Shown in pieces: positions 4,503-9,975 of a stretch of 9,975 bases of DNA. The position numbers and the translations under genes are program-made. The stretch is from JAOPZW01 sp034664395 (lineage in GTDB: Bacteria > Actinomycetota > Thermoleophilia > Solirubrobacterales > Solirubrobacteraceae): NCBI GenBank assembly GCA_034664395.1, contig JAXDHQ010000242.1, forward strand, positions 1 through 9,975, read 5' to 3'. Position 1 is the first letter of the stretch. Each line of letters opens with the position of its first letter. The notes under the pieces were generated by a model. The model saw only the letters and a list, made by a program, of their open reading frames with translations. It made no database searches and was not told where the DNA came from.

Positions 4503-5522
4503 TCAGGCGCGGCGGCGCAGCGCGACCTGCCCGAGGTCGATCCCGTTCTGCTCGGAGAGCATCCGCTCGGGATAGCCTGGCGCGGGCGCGGTCCAGCGCC
4601 CGAGGCGCTCGACCTGCTCGTCGCTCAGCATCAGCTCGGAGGCGGGGATGAGGTCCTCGAGCTGGTCGAGCGTGCGCGGGCCGACGATCGGGGCGACGAC
4701 GCCGCGCTGGGCCAGCAGCCACGCGAGCGCGACCTCGGGCACCGACGCGCCGACCTCGTCGGCCACCGCATGGGCCTCGTCCACCGCCCGGAAGTTGGCC
4801 TCGGTCCCGCGGCGGTGCAGCGCCTCCTCGAGGTCGTCGCCCGCGTCGGCGATGCGGCTGCCCGCCGGCGGAGGCGTGTCGCGCTCGTAGCGGCCGGTGA
4901 GGAAGCCGGCCCCCAGCGGCCCCCATGGCAGCACGCCCAGTCCGGCGGCGCGACAGAACGGGAGGATCTCGACCTCGATCGAGCGCTCGACCAGCGAGTA
5001 CTGCGGCTGCAGCGACACGAACGGCGCCCAGCCCTCGCGGTCCTGCACGGCGACGGCCCAGGCCAGCAGCCAGGCCGGGAAGTTCGAGGCGCCCAGGGCG
5101 CGGACCTTGCCGGCGCGCACGAGGGCGTCGAGCGCCTCCAGCGTCGCCTCGAGCGGGACGCTCGGGTCGGGCGCGTGCACCTGGTAGAGGTCGATGACGT
5201 CGACGCCCAGGCGCCGCAGCGACGCGTCACACGCGCGCGCCACGCGCTGAGGGTCCAGGCCCTGGCCGCCGGGATCGGAGACCTCGAAGCCCAGCTTGGT
5301 CGCGAGGACGACCTCGTCGCGCCGGCGCGCCAGCCACGGCGCCAGCGTCTCCTCGGACGCGCCGTCGCCGTACACGTCGGCCGTGTCGAGGAAGTCGTGC
5401 CCGGCCGCGACGTAGGCGTCGAGCATCCGGTGCGCCTCGCCGCGCGAGGTGCGGCCGCCCATGAGCATGGTCCCCAGGCACAGGCGGCTGACGTTCAGGG
5501 GACCGAGGTCGACGCGCTCCAT
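4503..5522 (-). CDS. Aldo/keto reductase
   Basis: A 339-residue cytosolic NAD(P)H-dependent oxidoreductase with a (beta/alpha)8 barrel, close to the YajO/YhdN-like bacterial aldo/keto reductases. It opens with a typical barrel start (VSRLCLGTMLMGG, 11-23). The catalytic tetrad is complete: Asp46 in FLDTADVYGDG, Tyr51, Lys76 in VVLATKLGFE and His116 in LYQVHAPD. The cofactor-binding end is also present: GPLGAGFLTGRY in the middle of the protein, and VAPIVGPRTLDQLEDL followed by the family-like ELMLSDEQVERL near the C-terminus. ATG 5522 is preferred because the homologous part begins there. An in-frame ATG at 5534 would add four residues, and the frame stays open to 5645 through unlikely sequence. 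It diverges from the AI-2E family gene across 82 bp containing a 10-bp inverted repeat. The substrate cannot be told from sequence. Confidence 0.92.
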   Translation of the reverse strand: MERVDLGPLNVSRLCLGTMLMGGRTSRGEAHRMLDAYVAAGHDFLDTADVYGDGASEETLAPWLARRRDEVVLATKLGFEVSDPGGQGLDPQRVARACDASLRRLGVDVIDLYQVHAPDPSVPLEATLEALDALVRAGKVRALGASNFPAWLLAWAVAVQDREGWAPFVSLQPQYSLVERSIEVEILPFCRAAGLGVLPWGPLGAGFLTGRYERDTPPPAGSRIADAGDDLEEALHRRGTEANFRAVDEAHAVADEVGASVPEVALAWLLAQRGVVAPIVGPRTLDQLEDLIPASELMLSDEQVERLGRWTAPAPGYPERMLSEQNGIDLGQVALRRRA

Positions 5523-5575
5523 GGCCACCACCATGCCCGCTGCCGTCGCTGCCGAAGCGGCGCGTCCGAGCCGTC

Positions 5576-5603
5576 CGGCCCCGGCGCGATGATGCCGGGG
5601 CCG
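5576..5603. repeat. 10-bp inverted repeat between divergent reductase and AI-2E family genes
   Basis: CGGCCCCGGC (5576-5585) and GCCGGGGCCG (5594-5603) form a perfect 10-bp inverted repeat with an 8-nt centre, GCGATGAT. It ends one base before the ATG at 5605. It could be an operator shared by the divergent genes, or an RNA hairpin over the AI-2E ribosome site. The GATGAT in its centre faintly resembles a -10 box. Function is not established. Confidence 0.45.
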
Positions 5604-5604
5604 C

Positions 5605-6669
5605 ATGAGCGCCGCCGACGCCCCACCGCGCGTGATCGCGCGCAACGTCCTGATCGTGCTCGGCGTCCTGCTCGGCGCCTACGCGATCTACCTGGCCCGC
5701 CAGCCGCTGTCGTGGATCGTGTTGGCGGTCTTCCTCGCCGTGGCCATGTCGGGGCCGGTGAACGTGCTCAGCCGCCGGATGCGCCGCGGGGGCGCCATCG
5801 CGCTGGCCTACCTCGGCCTCTTCATGATCCCGATCCTGCTCGCGCTGATCGTCGTGCCGCCGATCGTCAGCGGCGCCAACGACCTGGCCGCGAAGGCCCC
5901 GGAGTACGCCGCGCAGGCCAGGGACTTCGTCGAGAAGAACCCGACGCTGCGCAAGCTCGAGGCCAACTACGGCGTGGTCTCCCAGCTCGAGGCCCAGGCG
6001 CACCGGCTGCCCGCCAAGCTCGGGGGCGCCGCCGGCGCGCTGCGCGACCTCGGGCTCGGGCTCGTCAACTCGATCTTCGCGAGCGTGACGATCCTCATCC
6101 TGTCGGTCTTCCTGGTCAAGGACGGCCATCGCTGGGTCCGGCGCGCGCTCGCGCTGCAGCCACCAGACCGCGCCGAGCGCCTCGACCGCGCCCTGGATCG
6201 CATCGGAACGGCGGTCGGCGCCTACGTCCGCGGCGCGCTGGCCCAGGCGACCATCGCCGGCGTGACGGCGTTCATCGTCCTGAGCATCCTCGGGGTCGGC
6301 TTCGCCGCGCCGCTGGCGGTGCTCGTCGCGTTCTTCGACCTCATCCCGCTGGTCGGCGCCACGATCGCCGCCGTCGTCGTGGCCGTGGTCACGCTGTTCA
6401 CCGACTTCCCGGCCGACACGATCGCCTGGGTGATCTTCGCCGTCATCTACCAGCAGGTCGAGAACACGGTCATCCAGCCCCAGATCCAGCGCCGCGCCGT
6501 CGACCTGCACCCGTTCGTCGTCCTGGCCTCGGTCCTGTTCGGCAGCGCGCTGTTCGGGATCGGCGGCGCGCTCCTGGCGATCCCGTTCGCCGCGGCGATC
6601 CAGATCGTGATCGCCGAGTGGTGGGAGTACCGCCGCGACTCGCGCCTGCTCGCCCCGCTGGACTCGTAG
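5605..6669 (+). CDS. AI-2E family (UPF0118) transporter-like membrane protein
   Basis: A 354-residue integral membrane protein of the AI-2E/UPF0118 family, the usual length for the family. Two N-terminal membrane segments (about 14-30 and 35-50) precede a third at 65-88. A soluble, partly helical stretch (about 90-145) follows, then a run of segments at about 151-172, 212-232, 233-266, 272-284 and 303-338. Family signatures are clear: FFDLIPLVGA (243-252), QQVENTVIQPQI (283-294, the family's EN..I.P.I core) and FGIGGALLAIPFAA (317-330). Members include the E. coli TqsA autoinducer-2 exporter and sodium/proton antiporters. The true substrate of actinobacterial members is usually unknown, so no gene symbol is given. 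ATG 5605 gives a short basic N-terminus before the first membrane segment. It converges with the zinc-ribbon gene, 11 bp from stop to stop. Confidence 0.9.
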   Translation: MSAADAPPRVIARNVLIVLGVLLGAYAIYLARQPLSWIVLAVFLAVAMSGPVNVLSRRMRRGGAIALAYLGLFMIPILLALIVVPPIVSGANDLAAKAPEYAAQARDFVEKNPTLRKLEANYGVVSQLEAQAHRLPAKLGGAAGALRDLGLGLVNSIFASVTILILSVFLVKDGHRWVRRALALQPPDRAERLDRALDRIGTAVGAYVRGALAQATIAGVTAFIVLSILGVGFAAPLAVLVAFFDLIPLVGATIAAVVVAVVTLFTDFPADTIAWVIFAVIYQQVENTVIQPQIQRRAVDLHPFVVLASVLFGSALFGIGGALLAIPFAAAIQIVIAEWWEYRRDSRLLAPLDS

Positions 6670-6680
6670 GCCGCGGACGC

Positions 6681-7037
6681 CTAGAAGTCCTCGGGCAGGA
6701 TGTGGCCCGCCTGAAGCGCCGCCGCGAAGCGGTCGATCCGATCGAGCTCCAGCGCCAGCGCCAGGACCTCGGCCGCCGCCTCGATCTGCGCGCTGTCGCG
6801 GTGCAGCGCGAGCTGGAGCTCGGTCAGGCTCGCGGTGACATGGCGCTCGACGGCCTCCCATCCGCAGTTCGCGCACGCGAGGTCGACGAGGTGCACGCCG
6901 CCGTCCCGGGGGGCCGGGAGCTCCTGCGGCGCCACGAACGGCTGCCCGCAGGCGGGACAGACGTGCAGATTGGACGGGAGGAAGGACGGGTGGCCCACGT
7001 GAGCCCTAACGCGCGAGGGCGCGCACACTTGCGGCAT
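6681..7037 (-). CDS. Small zinc-ribbon protein of unknown function
   Basis: A 118-residue soluble protein I cannot place in a named family. It carries two metal-binding knuckles typical of a zinc ribbon: CPAC (Cys27, Cys30) and CANC (Cys55, Cys58), followed by GWEAVERHV. The C-terminal half (about 66-118) is predicted helical and ends LPEDF. No DNA-binding helix-turn-helix or enzyme motif is seen. ATG 7037 is the longest ATG start. A GTG at 6998 would give a product starting GHPSFLPSNLHVCPAC, and this is quite possibly the real start because residues 1-13 look unlike conserved protein. The gene diverges from the SnoaL-like gene, and its stop lies 11 bp from the AI-2E family stop. No Shine-Dalgarno is obvious at either start. 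Confidence 0.7.
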   Translation of the reverse strand: MPQVCAPSRVRAHVGHPSFLPSNLHVCPACGQPFVAPQELPAPRDGGVHLVDLACANCGWEAVERHVTASLTELQLALHRDSAQIEAAAEVLALALELDRIDRFAAALQAGHILPEDF

Positions 7038-7091
7038 CGGCGCGACCGTTCGTCCGCGCCGTGACCGGACCGGCGCCCGCCCGTCCCGGCG

Positions 7092-7097
7092 TATCGT
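7092..7097 (+). promoter_or_regulatory. Candidate -10 box for the SnoaL-like gene
   Basis: TATCGT matches TANNNT and sits 8 nt before the GTG at 7106. Transcription would start at or very near that codon, again suggesting a leaderless or near-leaderless mRNA. It also argues against the in-frame GTG at 7061, which lies upstream of this box. Confidence 0.4.
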
Positions 7098-7105
7098 TGC
7101 CGGCG

Positions 7106-7507
7106 GTGTCAGGGGCAGCCAACGTCGGCGTGGTGCGCATGCTCTGGGCCGCGGTCCGCGAGCAGGACGTCGAGGCCGTCGTGAGCCTCGCGGACGGCGA
7201 CGTGGTGTGGGAGCCGACCGCGGTCCACGGCGGTCGCCTGCACGGCCGCAGCGAGCTGCGCGGCTACCTGTCGCGGTTGCGGACGGCGGGGACGCTCGCC
7301 GACGCGCATCCCTACTCGTTCGAGGCGGTGGGCGAGTCGGTGATCGTCAGCGGCGTCCTGCGCCTGCGCCGCGAGGACGACGTCGTCGAGGACCTCCACC
7401 GCTGGTGGGTCTACGCGGTCGGCGCGGGCAAGGTCGTCTCCGCCTCGAGCCACACCAGCCGCGCCGACGCCATGCGAGCGGTCCGCGCGGGCCACGGCGC
7501 TCGCTAG
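7106..7507 (+). CDS. SnoaL-like (NTF2-fold) protein
   Basis: A 133-residue protein with the layout of the SnoaL-like/NTF2 superfamily, small cone-shaped alpha+beta barrels used as enzymes or ligand-binding domains. It opens with a helical segment, NVGVVRMLWAAVREQDVEAV, followed by DGDVVWEPTAVHGG (an Asp/Trp strand typical of the fold). Then come the LHGRSELRGYL segment, a strand region around SVIVSGVLRLRR, and a final HRWWVYAVGAGKVVSASSHTS. Catalytic residues vary across the family, so no reaction is assigned. GTG 7106 is chosen because the fold begins there and a -10-like box lies just upstream. An in-frame GTG at 7061 would add a Pro/Ala-rich stretch of 15 residues. It diverges from the zinc-ribbon gene, but nothing ties the two functionally. 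Confidence 0.72.
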   Translation: MSGAANVGVVRMLWAAVREQDVEAVVSLADGDVVWEPTAVHGGRLHGRSELRGYLSRLRTAGTLADAHPYSFEAVGESVIVSGVLRLRREDDVVEDLHRWWVYAVGAGKVVSASSHTSRADAMRAVRAGHGAR

Positions 7508-7563
7508 GGCGCGGGCGATGGCCAAGGTCATCTCCACCGCGCAGGCACGCGTCAGGTCACGCT

Positions 7564-7626
7564 CACCGCCAACGGGCGGCCCGTCACCGACCGACCCACC
7601 GCCAACGGGACGCTTAGCTCCCGTTG
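7564..7626. repeat. 13-bp direct repeat plus inverted copy in the SnoaL/orphan gap
   Basis: CACCGCCAACGGG occurs at 7564-7576 and 7597-7609, 33 bp apart. The second copy also starts an inverted repeat: CAACGGGA (7603-7610) with TCCCGTTG (7619-7626) around CGCTTAGC. The element lies between the SnoaL-like stop and the promoter of the 66-residue orphan. It could be a terminator stem (no T-run), or operator half-sites for the small gene. Confidence 0.5.
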
Positions 7627-7660
7627 AGCCGCGCTTCGCAAGTCGTTCAGGAGAGCTGCC

Positions 7661-7666
7661 GATACT
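7661..7666 (+). promoter_or_regulatory. Candidate leaderless promoter -10 box for the 66-residue orphan
   Basis: GATACT is a common actinobacterial -10 variant (4 of 6 to TATAAT). It ends 6 nt before the ATG at 7673, the same spacing as LDT1, so a leaderless mRNA is likely. TTCGCA (7635-7640) might be a -35, but the 20-bp spacing is long. Confidence 0.5.
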
Positions 7667-7672
7667 GGGTCC

Positions 7673-7873
7673 ATGGACCTCGAGCTCACCATCGACCAGG
7701 CGCGGCTGATCGCCGGCCTGCGACGGCGGTGGCCCGCAGCCGACGTACGCGCCCACCAACGCCCGTGGGGGGTCATCGTCGAGGTGCGCAGCGAGGGACG
7801 GACGGTGTGGCTGACCGCGCTGGACGGCGGTGGCGGCGTGCGCTCCGACCGGCCCGTGCCGCGCGCCGCCTGA
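7673..7873 (+). CDS. Small hypothetical protein (66 aa)
   Basis: A short soluble protein with no family I recognise. It reads as an amphipathic N-terminal helix (LTIDQARLIAGLRRRWPAA, 4-22), then two probable strands (WGVIVEVRSEG and RTVWLTALDGGG), and a Pro/Arg-rich end. That is a plausible compact alpha-beta mini-fold. Support for it being real comes from the well-placed GATACT box with leaderless spacing, an ATG start, protein-like hydrophobic patterning and the lack of a convincing competitor on either strand. It has no partner gene. Function unknown. Confidence 0.6.
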   Translation: MDLELTIDQARLIAGLRRRWPAADVRAHQRPWGVIVEVRSEGRTVWLTALDGGGGVRSDRPVPRAA

Positions 7874-8131
7874 GCGCGGCGGAAGTCGCCGGACGAGCTC
7901 GCTGGCTCGCCCGGCGCCGCCCGGTCATGGATCGCCGCTGAACTACTACGTCCCAGGACTTGTGTCTTGTGCCTGGGTGGCGTCGACACTCCCGATCACC
8001 GGGGCAGGCCGCCGGCCCGAAGGCCGGCGCTGTGACCGCGGCTGGGGCGCCACGAGGGCGCCCCCGATCGAGTAGGCGATCCGCCGGACCTCACAGGCTA
8101 GCGAGGATCGTGCCGCCGGCGGGCGCGCCGG
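7874..8131. other. Non-coding gap with three GC-rich hairpins
   Basis: I see no gene here. Three inverted repeats stand out: CCCAGG (7952-7957) with CCTGGG (7972-7977), 8 bp at 8010-8017/8022-8029 with a CGAA loop, and GGGGCGCC (8044-8051) with GGCGCCCC (8057-8064). The first loop contains the doublet CTTGTG twice. None is followed by a T-run on either strand. They lie between converging genes, so the last two may act as bidirectional transcript ends. Confidence 0.5.
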
Positions 8132-8644
8132 TCAGAACCCGAGCGTCTTGAAGCTCACGCGCTCGCAGTTGACGATCTTGTAGTGCGGCTTGCTGCGGTG
8201 GCTGATGAACAGCGTGTCCTGGCCGGGACCGCAGTCGATCGCTCCGCGCCCGAAGTGCGCGTGGATGACGTCGTTGCCGGCGCCGGACGAGATGTCGTTC
8301 GTGCCGTGGCTGGCGTAGACGAAGTCGCGACCGGGGCCGCCGATCAGGTTGTCGACCTGGGCCTCGGGCTGGCCGGAGGGCTTGTAGTCGCCCCACAGGA
8401 CGTCGCCCGCGTTGCCCGCGGTGATCGTGTCGTTGCCGTGGCCGCCGAGCAGCTCGTTGTGCTTGTTGACCTTGGTGGCGCGGATGTCCCCGCTCTGGTC
8501 GGCCTTGTGCATCTTCAGATCGCCCGTGATCGGGGGCCAGCCCTTGTGGCTCGTGTTCGCCTGCGCGGCGACGGCCACGAGCGCGACCAGGAGGCTCGCG
8601 ACGATGGCGAGGACGAGGATTCGAGGTGTCTTTCGGGATGTCAT
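8132..8644 (-). CDS. Secreted RTX-like (hemolysin-type calcium-binding) repeat protein
   Basis: A 170-residue exported protein. Residues 1-29 are a signal peptide (SRKTPR, then a Leu/Val/Ala core, ending AQA). The mature part has Gly/Asp repeats of the RTX/hemolysin calcium-binding type (GGxGxDxI): LLGGHGNDTI (65-74), AGNAGDVLWG (76-85), LIGGPGRDFV (100-109), SSGAGNDVIH (119-128) and CGPGQDTLF (138-146). Such repeats form a beta-roll that binds Ca2+ outside the cell. Two cysteines, Cys138 and Cys160 (VNCERV), could form a disulfide closing the roll; this ending recurs in many actinobacterial secreted proteins of this type. The repeats are few and imperfect, so it is a minimal version with no enzyme domain, perhaps structural. 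ATG 8644 is chosen; an in-frame GTG at 8656 would add RRH and leave the signal peptide intact. It appears to be a single-gene unit. Confidence 0.82.
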   Translation of the reverse strand: MTSRKTPRILVLAIVASLLVALVAVAAQANTSHKGWPPITGDLKMHKADQSGDIRATKVNKHNELLGGHGNDTITAGNAGDVLWGDYKPSGQPEAQVDNLIGGPGRDFVYASHGTNDISSGAGNDVIHAHFGRGAIDCGPGQDTLFISHRSKPHYKIVNCERVSFKTLGF

Positions 8645-8676
8645 GTGTCGTCTCACGGTGACATCGCACTGCCCGA

Positions 8677-8692
8677 TCCACGCGCTCGTGGA
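8677..8692. repeat. Short inverted repeat upstream of the RTX-like gene
   Basis: TCCACG (8677-8682) and CGTGGA (8687-8692) flank CGCT, about 33 bp upstream of the ATG at 8644 on the minus strand. That position could be an operator or a leader hairpin. No convincing -10 was found beside it. Confidence 0.3.
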
Positions 8693-8725
8693 CGCGCCAC
8701 ACCGCTCTCTGGACCAACGTTGCGA

Positions 8726-8763
8726 CGAACGGCGCGAACGGCGGGACGAGCGGCGTGCCGCTC
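8726..8763. repeat. Tandem 9-mer and hairpin at the end of the DUF3037 gene
   Basis: CGAACGGCG is repeated in tandem at 8726-8734 and 8735-8743. Next to it, GAGCGG (8748-8753) and CCGCTC (8758-8763) form a 6-bp hairpin with a CGTG loop that overlaps the DUF3037 stop codon. It may mark the 3' end of the operon, although no T-run follows. Confidence 0.35.
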
Positions 8764-9154
8764 AGGCCGCCGTGAGCACCAGCGAGCGGAAGAGATGCTC
8801 GAGCGTGGCCGCCGGGTCCTCGGACAGGCCGGTGTGGACGGCCGATGGCTGGATGATCGTCGAGGCCGGCGCCGCCAGCCAGCCGAAGCGCTCCGACGGC
8901 CCGAGCGCGGCCAGCGGGCCGGCCTCGGGATCGCCGGCGGCGACGGCGGCGAGCGCCTCGAGGTGCGGCCGCACGGCCGCGGGGTCGAGGTCCGGCGCCA
9001 GGGCCGCGAGCCGCACCGCGTCGAGCGCCACGCGCGCCTCCAGGAAGCGCCGCTGCGGGCAGTAGACGACGACCCCGACGTTCAGGCGCTCGCCGCGCTC
9101 GACGCTGGGGACGAGGCGCAGGATCGCGTACTGGAAGTCACACGGCCCGGGCAC
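8762..9154 (-). CDS. DUF3037 family protein
   Basis: A 130-residue soluble protein that fits the DUF3037 family. It starts with FQYAILRLVPSVERGERLNVGVVVY (7-31), a hallmark N-terminus in which GERLNVG is the most conserved stretch. It ends with APASTIIQPSAVHTGLSEDP (95-114) and LEHLFRSLV (118-126), also typical. The biochemical role is unknown. From family knowledge, DUF3037 genes often lie directly next to a HipA-like kinase gene, as here. GTG 9154 is preferred because the conserved part begins six residues later. The frame stays open to 9199, but that stretch reads as the shadow of the kinase end. The gene overlaps the last 17 bases of the kinase gene, so the two are probably translationally coupled. 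Confidence 0.85.
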   Translation of the reverse strand: MPGPCDFQYAILRLVPSVERGERLNVGVVVYCPQRRFLEARVALDAVRLAALAPDLDPAAVRPHLEALAAVAAGDPEAGPLAALGPSERFGWLAAPASTIIQPSAVHTGLSEDPAATLEHLFRSLVLTAA

Positions 9155-9905
9155 GCTCGGCCTCCTCGACGAACGTGCGCGGCTCGTCCAGCCGCGCACG
9201 CAGGAACGCGGCGAGGTCCGCGCGCCGCGCCTCGGGGCTCGCGCCCAGCCACCCGGCGGGGACGCGCTCGGTGACCCGCGCGATCGCCTCGCGCGCGCGG
9301 TCGGCCAGGCGCTCGTCGGCGGCCGCGATCGAGCCGGCGTGCGCGAGCAGGACGTGGTCGGCGACGTGGGGGAACGCCGCGAGCGCCGAGTCGGCCAGCG
9401 GCGCGTCGCCGTGCTGGCGGTACAGCGCGGCGCCGTGGTCGATCAGCCACGTGCGCCCGTGCCAGACGAGGAGGTTGGGGTTGCGCGGCGTGCGGTCGAC
9501 GTTCATGACCAGCGCGTCGAGCCACACGACGTCGGCGGCCAGCTCCGGGTCGACGTCGCGCGCGGCGGCGGGGCTGAAGGGCAGCGCTCCGGGCAGGAAG
9601 TCCACGCCCAGGTTGTCGCCCGCGCTGGCGATCACGAGGTCCTGGATCTCGGGGTCGGGCTCGGCACGCCCCAGCTCCGGCGCCAGGCCCGCGACGACGA
9701 GCTCGGGCACCGGCAGGCCGAGCGCCCGCGCGAGCTCCCCGGCGACGACCTCGGCGACGAGCGCGCCCGGTCCCTGGCCGGCGCCGCGGAACTTCACGAC
9801 GTAGTAGCCGTCGTCGTCGGCCTCCACGAGCGCCGGCAGCGAGCCGCCCTCGCGCAGCGGCGCGACGTACCGCGTGGCGGCGACCTGGCGCAGGCCGTCG
9901 TTCAC
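9138..9905 (-). CDS. HipA-like (HipA_2) family kinase
   Basis: A 255-residue protein of the short HipA-like kinase family, lacking the HipA N-subdomain 1 region and about half the length of E. coli HipA. It opens with ATRYVAPLREGGSLPALVEADD. A probable ATP-binding lysine follows in YYVVKFRGAGQGP (Lys38), then AEPDPEIQDLV (81-91). The catalytic-loop-like motif is NVDRTPRNPNLL (135-146; Asp137, Asn142, Asn144). The metal-binding loop LIDHGAALY (154-162; Asp156) stands where kinases have DFG. These residues suggest an active phosphotransferase; HipA itself phosphorylates glutamyl-tRNA synthetase, but the target of this branch is unknown. No HipB-type antitoxin is in the window. GTG 9905 overlaps the preceding stop as GTGA, and the 3' end overlaps DUF3037, so it is the middle gene of a compact operon. 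Confidence 0.87.
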   Translation of the reverse strand: MNDGLRQVAATRYVAPLREGGSLPALVEADDDGYYVVKFRGAGQGPGALVAEVVAGELARALGLPVPELVVAGLAPELGRAEPDPEIQDLVIASAGDNLGVDFLPGALPFSPAAARDVDPELAADVVWLDALVMNVDRTPRNPNLLVWHGRTWLIDHGAALYRQHGDAPLADSALAAFPHVADHVLLAHAGSIAAADERLADRAREAIARVTERVPAGWLGASPEARRADLAAFLRARLDEPRTFVEEAERARAV

Positions 9906-9975
9906 CGGCGTGCGCTCGCGACGGTCGTGCCCGCCTCGTCGCGGGCGGCGGGCAGCCCGAACGCGTCGGCGATCA
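9902..9975 (-). CDS. C-terminal tail of an upstream gene (partial)
   Basis: The minus-strand frame enters from the window edge and reads IADAFGLPAARDEAGTTVASARR before TGA at 9904-9902. That TGA overlaps the GTG of the kinase gene in a 4-bp GTGA junction, the usual sign of a translationally coupled operon. The tail looks protein-like (helical AFGLPAARDEAG), but it is too short to assign to a family. Confidence 0.55.
   Translation of the reverse strand, partial: IADAFGLPAARDEAGTTVASARR

Noticed and set aside
5523..5645. Longer start for the aldo/keto reductase
   Set aside because: The extra residues are Ala/Arg/Gly-rich and would overlap the start of the divergent AI-2E family gene.
3241..6876. 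Long minus-strand open frames at 3241-4926 and 5227-6876
   Set aside because: They overlap well-supported genes and are composed of Arg, Gly, Ala, Pro and Asp repeats typical of frame shadows.
4398..7064. Very long open frame of 888 codons on the plus strand
   Set aside because: It runs antisense to the reductase and out of frame with the AI-2E family gene, and it has an Arg/Ala/Gly-rich shadow composition. GC-rich third positions keep such frames open.
8183..9274. 363-codon plus-strand frame
   Set aside because: It is antisense to the RTX-like, DUF3037 and kinase genes, with no family-like motifs.
1..9975. tRNA, rRNA, CRISPR array, insertion sequence or phage attachment site
   Set aside because: I found no cloverleaf, no rRNA signature, no regularly spaced repeats, no transposase and no terminal inverted repeats. 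Repeats here are short and local.

Overview
This is a very GC-rich chromosomal window with dense gene packing. Several genes look leaderless, with a TANNNT-type -10 box about 6 nt before the start codon. Secreted cell-wall proteins are abundant. Together these point to an actinobacterium, and the protein flavours fit the Thermoleophilia/Solirubrobacterales best: paired SH3-YkuD L,D-transpeptidases, a double peptidoglycan-binding NlpC/P60-like hydrolase, and RTX-like repeats ending in a CGPGxD...CERV motif. The taxon is an inference from memory of such proteins, not from a search.

Layout. (i) 2-481 (+) is the C-terminal part of a class I glutamine amidotransferase, cut by the window edge. (ii) 599-4444 is a cell-envelope block. 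It holds a secreted CAP/SCP protein with a basic tail, two tandem paralogous L,D-transpeptidases (LDT1 and LDT2) and a strong intrinsic terminator. Facing them on the minus strand is a secreted hydrolase with two peptidoglycan-binding domains, headed by a clear cyclic di-AMP (ydaO/yuaA) riboswitch. (iii) 4503-6669 holds an aldo/keto reductase (-) and an AI-2E family membrane protein (+), diverging around a 10-bp inverted repeat. (iv) 6681-7873 holds a small zinc-ribbon protein (-), a SnoaL-like protein (+) and a 66-residue orphan (+). (v) 7874-8131 is non-coding with several hairpins. (vi) 8132-8644 (-) encodes a secreted RTX-like repeat protein. (vii) 8762-9975 (-) is a tightly overlapping operon: the tail of an unknown gene, a HipA-like kinase and a DUF3037 protein.

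How the genes work together. The envelope block brings together enzymes that build 3-3 crosslinks (L,D-transpeptidases), bind glycan and cleave stem peptides (the NlpC/P60-like protein). c-di-AMP, a turgor and wall-stress messenger, probably controls the hydrolase through the riboswitch.

The most interesting feature is the leader of LDT2 (about 2191-2405). It folds on paper into a closed multi-hairpin domain: a 9-bp long-range stem (2204-2212 with 2367-2375) encloses four consecutive hairpins. A competing 7-bp pairing (2332-2338 with 2375-2381) would break both the closing stem and one hairpin. It matches no riboswitch class I could recognise and lacks the ydaO consensus. Its candidate promoter shares the 9-mer CGCTGGTAG with that of the c-di-AMP-controlled hydrolase. 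LDT1, its paralog next door, seems to be leaderless and so escapes this control.
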